From HGM04593 sp045588345 (lineage in GTDB: Bacteria; Bacteroidota; Bacteroidia; Bacteroidales; Bacteroidaceae), in assembly GCA_045588345.1 (NCBI GenBank), contig JAZNDZ010000041.1:1-59098 (forward strand): a stretch of 59,098 nucleotides of DNA, written 5' to 3'. Within the stretch, counting starts at the first letter, position 1, and each line of letters begins with the position of its first letter. Shown in pieces: positions 33,396 to 42,225 of the stretch. The position numbers and the translations under genes are program-made. The notes beneath the pieces are model-generated. The model was given only the letters and a program-made list of their open reading frames with translations. It did no database searches and was not told the origin of the DNA.

Positions 33396-33851
33396 ATGAA
33401 AGTAAACAGGAGTTCAAGGTCCAATCTCAGATTTCTCTACGGCAGCGTCTTTTTCTTCGCTGTACTTATACTCACAATGGTGCTTTTCACCTATTATGCT
33501 ATTGATGAGGCATCAAGGAAAAATCAGTCGGGAATATTTGCTTATTCTATATCCCTTGCCGGCAACAATGGAGACAAGGGGTGTGATATCCTTTTTGATG
33601 ACAGTCTGGTGTTTTCTTCCTGCAGTATTATGTATGACACAACAGTAGTGGTAAACAGGCGTTTTATTAGTGACACGATATTCAAAGACGGGAAAATGTC
33701 CGTGCGCGAGAGATTGCTGTTCTCGCAAGAGTCATTGCTTCATGTCATTGAACATGGGACAGGGGATACTCTCACTGTGAATGTGGGCAACAACTCAAAG
33801 GTGCAGATTTCTTTTCCTGACGGAAAATTGAATGTCGGGCTTTACAAGTAA
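33396..33851 (+). CDS. single-pass membrane protein of unknown function
   Basis: The 151-residue protein has a basic N-terminus (KVNRSSRSNLR), one membrane helix (about residues 13-35, YGSVFFFAVLILTMVLFTYYA) and an outer domain of about 110 residues with alternating hydrophobic residues that suggest beta-strands. I do not recognise it. It is a single gene with its own promoter, divergent from the rimP operon and convergent with the S41 peptidase gene 25 bases away, with no evident terminator between. Confidence 0.65.
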   Translation: MKVNRSSRSNLRFLYGSVFFFAVLILTMVLFTYYAIDEASRKNQSGIFAYSISLAGNNGDKGCDILFDDSLVFSSCSIMYDTTVVVNRRFISDTIFKDGKMSVRERLLFSQESLLHVIEHGTGDTLTVNVGNNSKVQISFPDGKLNVGLYK

Positions 33852-33876
33852 GAAACAGTATCTGTTTTGTCTGGAT

Positions 33877-35541
33877 TTACTTTGTTTCGGGCGAGAGGAT
33901 TTTTCCGTAGCGTTTGGTGTCCTTGAGAACTGATACCGCCTCTTTGATGTCCGGGTCATTGCGCAGGCCGGCAACAATGGCTCCTTGCTGTCCGTAGTAC
34001 AACTTTACAATCTCAATGACAAGCATCTGCTTTATTTCGTCGCTGAAATGTTCAAGCGAGTGCCCAAGGTTCGTTTGGAGTTTCTTCTCAAGAGCCGCAA
34101 TCTCATCTTTTGCAATTTCTCCGAATCCCTCGAACTCAATCAGTTTTTTCAATTCCGCGAACCTTTTTGCGCTTATCAGGTTGTATTTGAAGCCACGTGA
34201 TTTGAGGAAACTTGTGAAATCTTTATATGTGTCATCGCTGATAGCGAATTCCGCTGCAGGTGCAATTGCGCTGTTCTTCAAATGAAAATCTATGGCAAAG
34301 TCAAACATTGACATGTCTTGCATAAGTTCATACAGCAGGGTCGATAGTTCCTCGGGTTTTGTCTCAATATCGGGGCGTATACCGCCACCGTCACGAACCT
34401 CACGGCCTGCCGCTGTATGAAAAATGTTTGTAAGGCTGTCGGGTACGCGCGTGGTGGTTCCGTTGTCTATGATATGTGAGTAGTCGAGTGCCTGTACGCA
34501 TCGTCCGCTCGGTATGTAATATTTTGCTGTTGTCAATTTCAGGTACCCTCCCCCGGCAACTTGTCTTGTACTTTGTACAAGGCCTTTGCCGTATGTGCGT
34601 GAACCGACTACAACAGCACGGTCAAGGTCCTGAAGCGCTCCTGCGACAATCTCCGATGCGGATGCGGTCTGCCCGTTCACAAGAACTGTTATGGGAGATT
34701 CGGTATCAATCGGCTCACGTCTGGTTTCGTAAGTCTCGTTCGACTGTTCTATCTTGCCCTTTGTGGTGACTACGGTCATTCCTTTTGGTACAAAAAGGTT
34801 GACTATGTCAACGGCCTCATTGAGCAGTCCTCCGCCGTTCTCTCTAAGGTCTATTATGAATGATTTTGCTCCTTGTTTCTTCAAGTCAACTACGGCATGC
34901 CGCATCTCCTTGGCGCAGTTCTCGGTAAAACTCTCCAAGGCTATGTAACCGATATCGCCGTCATGCAATCCGTAGTAACTTATGGCAGGAAGGGCTATGC
35001 TTTCCCTCTCGAACTTGAATGTGAGTTCTTTCTTCGTTCCCGGTCGTTTAACTGTAATTGATATTTTGGTGCCGGCTTCTCCCCTGAGCCTGTCGCTGAC
35101 GCTGTCGACGCTCATGCCTTCAACCTTCACGCCGTCTATTGATACTATTTCATCGCCGGCTCTCAGTCCGGCTTTATGTGCAGGCATCCCTTCATAGGGT
35201 TCCGTCATGATTGTTGTGTTCTTGCCTGTGTGGAACCTTATTATTGAACCGACACCGGCATACTTCCCGGTGGTCATCATCTTCAGTTCTTCGCTCTTCT
35301 CCTCTGGGTAGTATACTGTGTACGGGTCAAGATTGCGGAGCATGGCATCTATGCCTTTATCAATCATCTTGTCCGGCATAATACTGTCCACATAGAACAG
35401 GTTCAGGTCCTTTACTATGGCATTGAACACTGACAGTTGTCTTGCCAAACGGAACTTGTGCTTGTCGTCGGCGCTGCTTTCCTGTGAGACAAACAGCATG
35501 GCTGTCAACAACAAGAGGGTGAATCCATATACTTTTTTCAT
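33877..35541 (-). CDS. S41 family carboxy-terminal processing peptidase
   Basis: The 554-residue protein has a signal peptide (about 1-24), a PDZ domain (about 95-175, with PAHKAGLRAGDEIVSIDG) and the S41 catalytic domain. The catalytic serine is in QTASASE (Ser294 or Ser296), with Lys319 in TYGKGLVQ completing the Ser/Lys dyad. A helical tail of about 150 residues follows. Such enzymes trim or degrade periplasmic proteins from the C-terminus. A TATCTTCG -7 box lies at 35569-35576 upstream. Confidence 0.93.
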   Translation of the reverse strand: MKKVYGFTLLLLTAMLFVSQESSADDKHKFRLARQLSVFNAIVKDLNLFYVDSIMPDKMIDKGIDAMLRNLDPYTVYYPEEKSEELKMMTTGKYAGVGSIIRFHTGKNTTIMTEPYEGMPAHKAGLRAGDEIVSIDGVKVEGMSVDSVSDRLRGEAGTKISITVKRPGTKKELTFKFERESIALPAISYYGLHDGDIGYIALESFTENCAKEMRHAVVDLKKQGAKSFIIDLRENGGGLLNEAVDIVNLFVPKGMTVVTTKGKIEQSNETYETRREPIDTESPITVLVNGQTASASEIVAGALQDLDRAVVVGSRTYGKGLVQSTRQVAGGGYLKLTTAKYYIPSGRCVQALDYSHIIDNGTTTRVPDSLTNIFHTAAGREVRDGGGIRPDIETKPEELSTLLYELMQDMSMFDFAIDFHLKNSAIAPAAEFAISDDTYKDFTSFLKSRGFKYNLISAKRFAELKKLIEFEGFGEIAKDEIAALEKKLQTNLGHSLEHFSDEIKQMLVIEIVKLYYGQQGAIVAGLRNDPDIKEAVSVLKDTKRYGKILSPETK

Positions 35542-35568
35542 AAGAACGTCTTGTTTTCAAATTACTCG

Positions 35569-35576
35569 CGAAGATA
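35569..35576 (-). promoter_or_regulatory. -7 box of the S41 peptidase gene
   Basis: TATCTTCG on the minus strand, 28 bases before the start codon. No clear -33 box is seen. Confidence 0.4.
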
Positions 35577-35686
35577 CTCTTTTACTCTTTTATATCTAAT
35601 TTTTGCTGTTGATTTTTGCTTTTTTTGCAATATTTTTATCATTGTGTTGCTTTTTTTATCCTTTAGCAGAAAAAAAAGCCGAAAAA

Positions 35687-35718
35687 TTTGCATGGTATAA
35701 AAAGATGTACTACTTTTG
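35687..35718 (+). promoter_or_regulatory. tRNA-Asn promoter
   Basis: TTTG (35687-35690), 20 bases, then TACTTTTG (35711-35718): both boxes match perfectly. It lies 28 bases before the first tRNA. Confidence 0.8.
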
Positions 35719-35746
35719 CAACGTCAAACGACAAAGGAGTCAACAT

Positions 35747-35820
35747 TCTTCAGTAGCTCAGTCGGTTAGAGCACCTGACTGTTAATCAGGGGGTCGTAGG
35801 TTCAAGTCCTACCTGAAGAG
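35747..35820 (+). tRNA. tRNA-Asn (GTT), copy 1
   Basis: 74 nt with acceptor stem TCTTCAG/CTGAAGA, anticodon arm CCTGACTGTTAATCAGG with anticodon GTT, and T-arm TAGGTTCAAGTCCTA. The 3' CCA is not encoded. It is followed by a short hairpin (AAGCG/CGCTT) and T6 at 35822-35846. Confidence 0.95.
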
Positions 35821-35862
35821 CAAGCGGGCAGAGGTCTCGCTTTTTTAATGGACTCTACATAT

Positions 35863-35936
35863 TCTTCAGTAGCTCAGTCGGTTAGAGCACCTGACTGTTA
35901 ATCAGGGGGTCGTAGGTTCAAGTCCTACCTGAAGAG
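35863..35936 (+). tRNA. tRNA-Asn (GTT), copy 2
   Basis: Identical in all 74 bases to the copy 42 bases upstream, and also preceded by ATTCT. It shares the promoter at 35687 unless the small terminator between the copies is efficient. Confidence 0.95.
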
Positions 35937-35937
35937 C

Positions 35938-35970
35938 AAAGCGGAAAACATGTGTTTTCCGCTTTTTTGT
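35938..35970. terminator. terminator after tRNA-Asn and rsh
   Basis: AAAGCGGAAAAC (35938-35949) pairs perfectly with 35954-35965, with a four-base loop, followed by T3 more. It ends the tRNA transcript and also stands 19 bases behind the stop of the convergent rsh gene. Confidence 0.88.
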
Positions 35971-35987
35971 TATCTGGACAAAATCAT

Positions 35988-38219
35988 TTACCCGATTCGG
36001 GCAATAGTCTTTATGTTGTTTATCTTTTTAAGGTTCTCGCAGATGTTCTTCACATCCTCAACATCGTGCACGTTTATCCAGAATGTGCCCTCAAAGATAC
36101 CGTTGTTGCTCTCAATGTGCATCTTCTGAATATTGACATTGAGTTGTTGGTAAATGATTGTTGTTATCTCATGCAATACTCCCATGTCGTCAATGCCTTT
36201 AATTTGAATTGGTACAGCAAAGTACAGTTGTTTGTGTGTCTCCCATTTGGCGGCAAGAATCCTATCGCCGTGGCTGCTCTTCAGAGTGTTTGCCACCGGG
36301 CAATTGCGCTTGTGTATAACAATATGCTTCTCCTCGTCGTAGTAGCCAAGAACATCGTCTCCGGGAATGGGATGACAGCAATCGGCTATGATGAAGTTGT
36401 TCTTCAGGTTCTCTTCGGTAAGGTTGATTGCCTGTTTGCGGTCAATATTTTCAAATCGTGTTATCTCGTTCTCTTCCTTTTTCTTGTCGCGGTTGAATGA
36501 GAAGAATGATTGGAAACTGAATTTCTTGTTTCCTAACAGGGCATCCTTGTCGTCGCTGTCCAGAACTACTGTTCCGTTGCCTATAGCAGTGAGAAGTTCT
36601 TCGCGGTCCTTCAGTTTGTGCCTTTTCCACAACTTTTCTATATTTCCGGCGTAATTGTTCAAACCTTCCTGTTCAAGGAAACGGTTTAGTTTCTCTTCTC
36701 CCTCACGCTGAAGGATTCTTTGTTGGCGACGAAGCGTTGCCTGTATCTTTGCTCGGGCCTTGGCTGTGGTAACAAACGAGAGCCAACTTTCCTCTACACG
36801 AGGGGCATTTGAGGTAAGAATCTCAACCTGGTCTCCACTCTTCAACTGGTGGTTCATGGGAACCAATCTGTGGTTTACCTTTGCGCCGATGCAGTGGTTG
36901 CCAAGGAATGTATGTATGCTGTATGCAAGGTCAAGGGCTGTACAATTCTGCGGCATTGTCTTTATCTCGCCTTTTGGTGTGAAGACAAATATCTCTGTTG
37001 CGTACAGATTGAGCTTAATCGTGTCAAGAAAATCAAGGGCGTTCGGTTGCGGGTCGTCGAGAATCTCCTTTATGGTGTGCAGCCAGTTGTCAAGTTGGTC
37101 GTCGTTGGATGTCTCGCCTAGGCTCTTGTATTTCCAATGGGCTGCAATTCCTTTTTCTGCAACCTCGTTCATCTTCTCACTCCTTATCTGCACCTCTATC
37201 CACTCTCCCCGTTGGCTCATGAATGTGGCATGCAAGGCCTTGTAACCATTTGTGCGGGGCTTGTTTACCCAGTCGCGCAAGCGGTCGGGGTGTGCATTGT
37301 AGAGTTTTGTCAGCGCAATATAAATGTTGAAGCACTCGTTGTTTTCGTCTTTGCCTTCGCGTGGAGTGAATATTATGCGCACTGCAAGAATATCGAATAT
37401 ATCCTCAAATGCAACATGTTTCTTCTGCATCTTGTTCCAAATGGAGTAGGGTGACTTTACACGTCCTATTATGTGGTAGTCAAATCCCATCCCGTCAAGT
37501 TGCTCGCATATCGGTTGGGTGAATTCTGCATATAGAATGTCGCGCTCCCTTTGGGTCTTTTCAATCTTTTTCTCAATACGCGCGTACTCTTCGGGGTGCT
37601 CGTATTTGAAACTCAAATTCTCAAGTTCGGTCTTAATTTTGCTCAGTCCAAGCCTGTAGGCAATGGGTGCGTATATATATAAGGTCTCACCGGCAATTTT
37701 GTACTGCTTGTTTACCTGCATAAATTCCAGAGTGCGCATATTGTGCAGGCGGTCGGCTATCTTGATGAGGATTACGCGTATATCCTCACTCATGGTGAGC
37801 AGCAGTTTCTTGAAGTTCTCGGCTTGCTCCGATGCATGGGCACCGAACACGCCTCCCGAAATCTTTGTAAGCCCGTTTACAATCTCGGCAATCTTGTCGC
37901 CGAAAAGGTTCCTTATATCCTCAATTGTGTAGTCGGTGTCCTCAACTACGTCGTGCAGCAGGGCTGCACAAATAGATGTAGAACCAAGTCCAATCTCCTT
38001 GCATACTATGTGTGCAACAGCAAGGGGGTGCATGATGTATGGTTCGCCGCTGTGACGTCTGACACCTTTATGTGCCTGACGGGCGAAATTGAAGGCTTTT
38101 GTTATAAGTTCAACCTTCTTTCGGTGTTGCGATGCCAAATAAATGTCAAGAAGTTCCTGAAAGGCTGAATTGATGGCAGCCTCTTCATCCATCATTTTTT
38201 TCTCCTCGTAGTTGTCCAT
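35988..38219 (-). CDS. bifunctional (p)ppGpp synthetase/hydrolase (RelA/SpoT type)
   Basis: The 743-residue protein has the full RSH order: HD hydrolase (HPLAVAHIV and LLHDVVEDTDYT, motif intact), synthetase domain (SPYSIWNKMQKK, DILAVRIIF), TGS domain (EIFVFTPKGEIKTMP), zinc-finger-like helical part with DCCHPIPGDD, and a C-terminal ACT domain. It makes and breaks the alarmone (p)ppGpp in the stringent response. It is the last gene of the parA-parB-DUF5683-mltD unit, 16 bases after mltD. Confidence 0.96.
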   Translation of the reverse strand: MDNYEEKKMMDEEAAINSAFQELLDIYLASQHRKKVELITKAFNFARQAHKGVRRHSGEPYIMHPLAVAHIVCKEIGLGSTSICAALLHDVVEDTDYTIEDIRNLFGDKIAEIVNGLTKISGGVFGAHASEQAENFKKLLLTMSEDIRVILIKIADRLHNMRTLEFMQVNKQYKIAGETLYIYAPIAYRLGLSKIKTELENLSFKYEHPEEYARIEKKIEKTQRERDILYAEFTQPICEQLDGMGFDYHIIGRVKSPYSIWNKMQKKHVAFEDIFDILAVRIIFTPREGKDENNECFNIYIALTKLYNAHPDRLRDWVNKPRTNGYKALHATFMSQRGEWIEVQIRSEKMNEVAEKGIAAHWKYKSLGETSNDDQLDNWLHTIKEILDDPQPNALDFLDTIKLNLYATEIFVFTPKGEIKTMPQNCTALDLAYSIHTFLGNHCIGAKVNHRLVPMNHQLKSGDQVEILTSNAPRVEESWLSFVTTAKARAKIQATLRRQQRILQREGEEKLNRFLEQEGLNNYAGNIEKLWKRHKLKDREELLTAIGNGTVVLDSDDKDALLGNKKFSFQSFFSFNRDKKKEENEITRFENIDRKQAINLTEENLKNNFIIADCCHPIPGDDVLGYYDEEKHIVIHKRNCPVANTLKSSHGDRILAAKWETHKQLYFAVPIQIKGIDDMGVLHEITTIIYQQLNVNIQKMHIESNNGIFEGTFWINVHDVEDVKNICENLKKINNIKTIARIG

Positions 38220-38235
38220 GGCTCAATTATGTACT

Positions 38236-39603
38236 CTACTTGTATATCTTCAGATATTTTCCGGCCCGAATCTTAGTGTTGCGCATGCCGTTCCATTTCA
38301 TTATCTGCTTTACGGTCACTCTGTGCTTGAGGGCGATGCTGCCCAATGTCTCTCCGCTCTTTATCTTGTGGCGTATGAGGTTGCCTGCTCCGTCGTCGTT
38401 TTTCTTGGCATCCTTGAGCATCTTTGCCACATCCTTCTCGGGGAAGAATGTTTCGGCTTTGTGCTGATATACTTTCTCTTCATTTTCAATGAATTTTGCC
38501 AGTACATCATTGGTGAGGCGCAGCACGTATGTTTCGTTCTCCCCAGGGATGATATCCTTTATATACTGCGGGTTCAAGGCTCTAATCTCATCAATGTCGG
38601 CTTCGCACACCTCTGCTATCTGCTTGAAGTGAAGGTTCTTGTTTACAAGAATTGTATCGGTGGCTACAGGGATGTTCGGTTCCATTGGGCATATTCCATG
38701 GTCCTCGTAGAATGTCATTATGTAGTTGGCCGCGATGAATCCGGGAAGATAACCTCTTGTTTCACGTGGTAACCATCGGTATATTTTCCAGAAGTCGGTC
38801 TTTCCGCCTGAACGCCTTATGGCCTTGTTTACGTTGCCGGGCCCGCAGTTGTATGCAGCAATGGCCAGTTCCCAACTGCCGAACATCTCATACAGGTCTT
38901 TCAGGTATGTCAATGCCGCGCGTGTAGACTTTAGCGGGTCAAACCTCTCGTCAATGTAGTTGTTTGATTTCAGTCCGTATTGCTTTCCTGTAGTGAACAT
39001 GAATTGCCACAATCCTTTTGCACCCATTCTTGACTTTGCCTTCGGGTTCATGGCCGATTCGATAATCGGCAGGTATTTCAGTTCGTGGGGAACTCCAAGC
39101 CTGTCAATCTCTTCTTCTATCATCGGCATGTAGAACTCTGAGATTCCAAGCATGTACGATACTTGTGAACGCATCTTTTTTGCATATCGGTCAATGCATG
39201 TACGCACCATGTTATTGTAGGGCATACGCACTATCGAAGGTATGCTGACAAGGCGTTTTGCATACATGGTATCTGTCATCCTTATATCTTCCCATCCGCT
39301 GGCGTTGCAGTCGAGTTTTTTCAGCAATGCGCGCGCCTGCCATGAACTGAGCAAACTATCTGTATTTGCTGCCATGCTCTCGGGAACCTCAAAGAGCAAT
39401 GAGTCACTTTCCAGTTCTTCTATCTCTATTTCATATTCTAACTCTGTAACTGTATCTACGGGGTGGTTGTCTTCTTGTAATCCGGCCTCTGTTGCAATCT
39501 CTTCGGCACGGCTATTTTGGAATGTCCTTTTTATGGCACTGCACGAGAACAGTGTCATGACAATGAATAGTGCAGGCAGTATTGTTTTTATTGTATATTG
39601 CAT
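38236..39603 (-). CDS. membrane-bound lytic murein transglycosylase (MltD-like) with LysM
   Basis: The 455-residue lipoprotein (Cys21 in LFSC) has an SLT catalytic domain with Glu182 (PIIESAMNP), SRMGAKGLWQF and AAYNCGPGNV. A LysM-like module (LHFKQIAEVCEADIDEIRALNP) follows, and a clear C-terminal LysM (IKSGETLGSIALKHRVTVKQIMKWNG). It cleaves peptidoglycan glycan strands. It lies 13 bases after the DUF5683 gene, inside the parAB unit. Confidence 0.93.
   Translation of the reverse strand: MQYTIKTILPALFIVMTLFSCSAIKRTFQNSRAEEIATEAGLQEDNHPVDTVTELEYEIEIEELESDSLLFEVPESMAANTDSLLSSWQARALLKKLDCNASGWEDIRMTDTMYAKRLVSIPSIVRMPYNNMVRTCIDRYAKKMRSQVSYMLGISEFYMPMIEEEIDRLGVPHELKYLPIIESAMNPKAKSRMGAKGLWQFMFTTGKQYGLKSNNYIDERFDPLKSTRAALTYLKDLYEMFGSWELAIAAYNCGPGNVNKAIRRSGGKTDFWKIYRWLPRETRGYLPGFIAANYIMTFYEDHGICPMEPNIPVATDTILVNKNLHFKQIAEVCEADIDEIRALNPQYIKDIIPGENETYVLRLTNDVLAKFIENEEKVYQHKAETFFPEKDVAKMLKDAKKNDDGAGNLIRHKIKSGETLGSIALKHRVTVKQIMKWNGMRNTKIRAGKYLKIYK
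38759..38774. promoter_or_regulatory. possible degenerate parS half-site in mltD
   Basis: TGTTTCACGTGGTAAC has the first 11 of 16 bases of the parS consensus TGTTTCACGTGAAACA (12 of 16 overall). It lies in coding sequence about 2.5 kb downstream of parB. It may simply reflect the codons for PRET in MltD. Confidence 0.25.
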
Positions 39604-39616
39604 TTTGGGGTTTTAA

Positions 39617-40384
39617 TTAGAATGATATGTTGAAGTTCAGTCCATAATAATCCTGACGTATGAACTCGCTGCCACTGTTTATTCTTTGTGGCTCAATTGT
39701 GAGATTTATATCCTCTGTGATATCAAAACTTGAAAGTTGTGCATCGACGTAGGCATCAATGACCGACACTGCATAGACACCGATGAAAGCGAAAATGCTG
39801 AGGTCGCGCCAACGGCGGTAGCGGTCTTTCCTCTTCTTGAATACCTCTTTCAAGTACTCTTTGTTCGATTCGTAGTCATATCCGGGCCTGAAGAAGTCCT
39901 TGTACGAATCTGTGTTGGGGTCGCTGTCCATTATATCCAAGTAGGCCTGACGGTAGTCCTTGTACATTTGCCCGTTCCAGTTGTATGCATAAAGGCAACC
40001 GACAAATCCGCCGTATACAATGGGAAGTTTCCAGTATTTTCTGTTGTAAATCTGTCCGCCACCGGGAATTATTAGTGCAATCCAAGTCGCTTTCTTAGGG
40101 TCCGGCCTCCACACCTTTATCTCTTTGGCTGCATTCTCGCCGTCACCTTTCAATGCTCCATTATCACTGCCTGTGAGCGATAAAACCGTCATCTGGTCTA
40201 TTCTGCGGTATACACTGTCTATCTCCATGGAGTCAGGAAAACTGTATGTTTCCATGACCATAACAGTATCAATGAGGTTTGCCGGTACTTCCTTCTGTTC
40301 TTGTGCAACCGAAGGAACAGCAACAAATGTCATTACTGATACTATTATTGCATATAGCCTGTATATGGGGCAACTTTTCTTCAC
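39617..40384 (-). CDS. DUF5683 family exported/membrane protein
   Basis: The 255-residue protein has a signal peptide (ending PSVAQ) and, at about residues 95-150, the family pattern PDPKKATWIALIIPGGGQIYNRKYWKLPIVYGGF. A hydrophobic segment near residue 200 (DLSIFAFIGVYAVSVIDAYVDA) follows. The function is unknown to me; the constant place between parB and mltD suggests an envelope role linked to division. It is 3 bases after parB. Confidence 0.85.
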   Translation of the reverse strand: MKKSCPIYRLYAIIVSVMTFVAVPSVAQEQKEVPANLIDTVMVMETYSFPDSMEIDSVYRRIDQMTVLSLTGSDNGALKGDGENAAKEIKVWRPDPKKATWIALIIPGGGQIYNRKYWKLPIVYGGFVGCLYAYNWNGQMYKDYRQAYLDIMDSDPNTDSYKDFFRPGYDYESNKEYLKEVFKKRKDRYRRWRDLSIFAFIGVYAVSVIDAYVDAQLSSFDITEDINLTIEPQRINSGSEFIRQDYYGLNFNISF

Positions 40385-40387
40385 TTC

Positions 40388-41269
40388 TTAATGGTTGAGT
40401 TTGTCAAATATCGATATTATACGCTCAAGTTCTTTCTCGTCCTTGAACTTGATGCTTATCTTTCCGTTTCCTTTTGCCGAACAAGTTAGCTGCACAGGGG
40501 TTTGGAAGAACTGTGTGAGATGCTTTTTCAATTGGTGGTAAACGGCATCCTGTTTCTTGTCGGCATTTTTCTTATCGGCCGGTCTGTTTTCCTTACCCTC
40601 TTTTATGTTCCTCACAATCTCTTCAACCTCACGCACTGAGTAGTGCTTCTTTTCAATGTCGTGGAAAATAGTGAGTTGGTCACTGTGTGAATCGAGTGAC
40701 AGCAAGGCCTTTGCATGTCCCATGTCAATTTTCTTCTCCTTGAGTGCGACCTGTATAGCGCCGGGCAGTTTCAGCAGACGAAGAAAGTTGGCGATTGTTG
40801 CACGTCCTTTACCCACTCTTTTGCTCAACTGTTCCTGTGAGAGATTATGCTGCTCGATGAGTTGCTGATAGGCCAAAGCTATCTCAAGAGGGTTCAGATC
40901 CTCGCGCTGAATATTCTCGATGAGTGCCATTTCCATGGTGTTCTCATCATCGGCTTTGAGAATATATGCAGGAATGGTCTCTTTTCCGGCAAGTTGTGAT
41001 GCACGGAAACGCCTCTCACCGGCGATTATCTGGTAAGTGTCGTCTTCCATTTTGCGCAAGGTGATAGGCTGTATTACGCCAAGTTCCTTGATGGAATCCG
41101 CAAGTTCGTGCAGTGCTTCTTCGTTGAAATCGCGGCGTGGCTGGTTGGGATTGGCGAATATCTTGGCAATCTCAATCTCGCCTATAGACGAAGAACCTGA
41201 TGTTCGCACAGCTTCTGTCGAAATGAGCGCATCGAGTCCGCGCCCCAATGTGAATTTTTGTTTTGCCAT
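40388..41269 (-). CDS. parB: chromosome partitioning protein ParB
   Basis: The 293-residue protein has the ParB N-domain (IFANPNQPRRDFNEEALHELADSIKELGVIQPI; GERRFRASQLAG) and a central helix-turn-helix (LSQEQLSKRVGKGRATIANFLRLL). The C-terminal dimerisation part follows a Lys-rich linker. It binds parS sites and loads SMC. Its start codon overlaps the parA stop by one base. Confidence 0.95.
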   Translation of the reverse strand: MAKQKFTLGRGLDALISTEAVRTSGSSSIGEIEIAKIFANPNQPRRDFNEEALHELADSIKELGVIQPITLRKMEDDTYQIIAGERRFRASQLAGKETIPAYILKADDENTMEMALIENIQREDLNPLEIALAYQQLIEQHNLSQEQLSKRVGKGRATIANFLRLLKLPGAIQVALKEKKIDMGHAKALLSLDSHSDQLTIFHDIEKKHYSVREVEEIVRNIKEGKENRPADKKNADKKQDAVYHQLKKHLTQFFQTPVQLTCSAKGNGKISIKFKDEKELERIISIFDKLNH

Positions 41270-42036
41270 TATCTGTTGTTTCTGTTTATTATCTCTTGGG
41301 CAAGAGCAAGGTAGTTCTTGGCTCCTGTGGATTCTGCGTCATACATTATTACGGGAATACCCATGCTGGGAGCCTCGCCCAGACGTATGTTACGCTGTAT
41401 TACAGTGTTGAATACAAGTTCGCGGAAGTGCTTCTTTACCTCATTGTAAACCTGGTTGCTGAGGCGTAGGCGCGAGTTGAACATTGTGAGCAGGAAACCT
41501 TCAATGTCCAGTTTGGGATTGAGGTTCGATTTTATAATCTTTATGGTGTTAAGCAGTTTGCTTATACCTTCAAGCGCAAAGTATTCGCATTGTACGGGTA
41601 TTATCACTGAGTCGGCAGCTATGAGCGAGTTTACGGTAATGAGGCCCAGTGACGGTGAACAGTCAATAAGTATGTAGTCATACTTGTCTTTTATTGGTAC
41701 AAGTGCATCGCGCATGATTTTTTCCCTGTTGGGCATGTCGAGCATCTCGATCTCAGCACCTACAAGGTCTATGTGCGAAGGTATTATGTCAAGCCCCTCT
41801 ACACAGGTTCTGTGTATGCCGTCTTCAGGTGAAGCCTTGCTTATGAGGCATTCATAAATTGAGCATTCAATGTTCCGTATGTCAATGCCTAATCCCGATG
41901 AGGCGTTTGCCTGTGGGTCGGCATCAATTACAAGTACTTTCTTTTCAAGTGTGGCCAGGGATGCAGCAAGGTTTATTGCGGTGGTTGTTTTGCCCACACC
42001 GCCTTTCTGATTGGCCAATGCAATAATCTTTCCCAT
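41269..42036 (-). CDS. parA: chromosome partitioning ATPase ParA (Soj)
   Basis: The 255-residue protein has the deviant Walker A KGGVGKTT (10-17), Walker A' VLVIDADPQANASSG, and Walker B YDYILIDCSPSLGLI. It is the short chromosomal type without an N-terminal helix-turn-helix. It segregates origins with ParB. It leads the unit parA-parB-DUF5683-mltD-rsh and is preceded by a leader hairpin and a perfect -7 box. Confidence 0.96.
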   Translation of the reverse strand: MGKIIALANQKGGVGKTTTAINLAASLATLEKKVLVIDADPQANASSGLGIDIRNIECSIYECLISKASPEDGIHRTCVEGLDIIPSHIDLVGAEIEMLDMPNREKIMRDALVPIKDKYDYILIDCSPSLGLITVNSLIAADSVIIPVQCEYFALEGISKLLNTIKIIKSNLNPKLDIEGFLLTMFNSRLRLSNQVYNEVKKHFRELVFNTVIQRNIRLGEAPSMGIPVIMYDAESTGAKNYLALAQEIINRNNR

Positions 42037-42060
42037 TATGTCTTAACTTCTTAGTTGAAC

Positions 42061-42088
42061 GAATGCACAAGAGCATATTTGTGCATTC
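42061..42088. promoter_or_regulatory. inverted repeat in the parA leader
   Basis: GAATGCACAA (42061-42070) is perfectly complementary to 42079-42088, loop of 8. It lies between the -7 box and the parA start, beginning about 4 bases after the predicted transcription start. It could be an operator or an RNA hairpin. Confidence 0.65.
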
Positions 42089-42098
42089 TAATATTCGG

Positions 42099-42106
42099 CA
42101 AAGGTA
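42099..42106 (-). promoter_or_regulatory. parA -7 box
   Basis: TACCTTTG on the minus strand, a perfect match, 62 bases before the start codon. The -33 region shows no TTTG. Confidence 0.6.
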
Positions 42107-42167
42107 GGAAAAAAAACAGAATATCCTTTATGCTTTTATATTAAGTTATGAACAGTCGCGCGGGAAA

Positions 42168-42209
42168 ATGATAAAAAGTGTCACGGCGCGCCGTGACACT
42201 TTTTATCAT
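42168..42209. terminator. perfect 42-base palindrome ending the glycosidase operon
   Basis: The 42 bases are a perfect spacerless palindrome centred on GGCGCGCC, with A5/T5 at the outer arms, 16 bases past the GH84 stop. It should work as a terminator for the minus-strand operon and insulate the parA promoter. Confidence 0.85.
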
Positions 42210-42225
42210 ATATTGCAAAGGTCTG

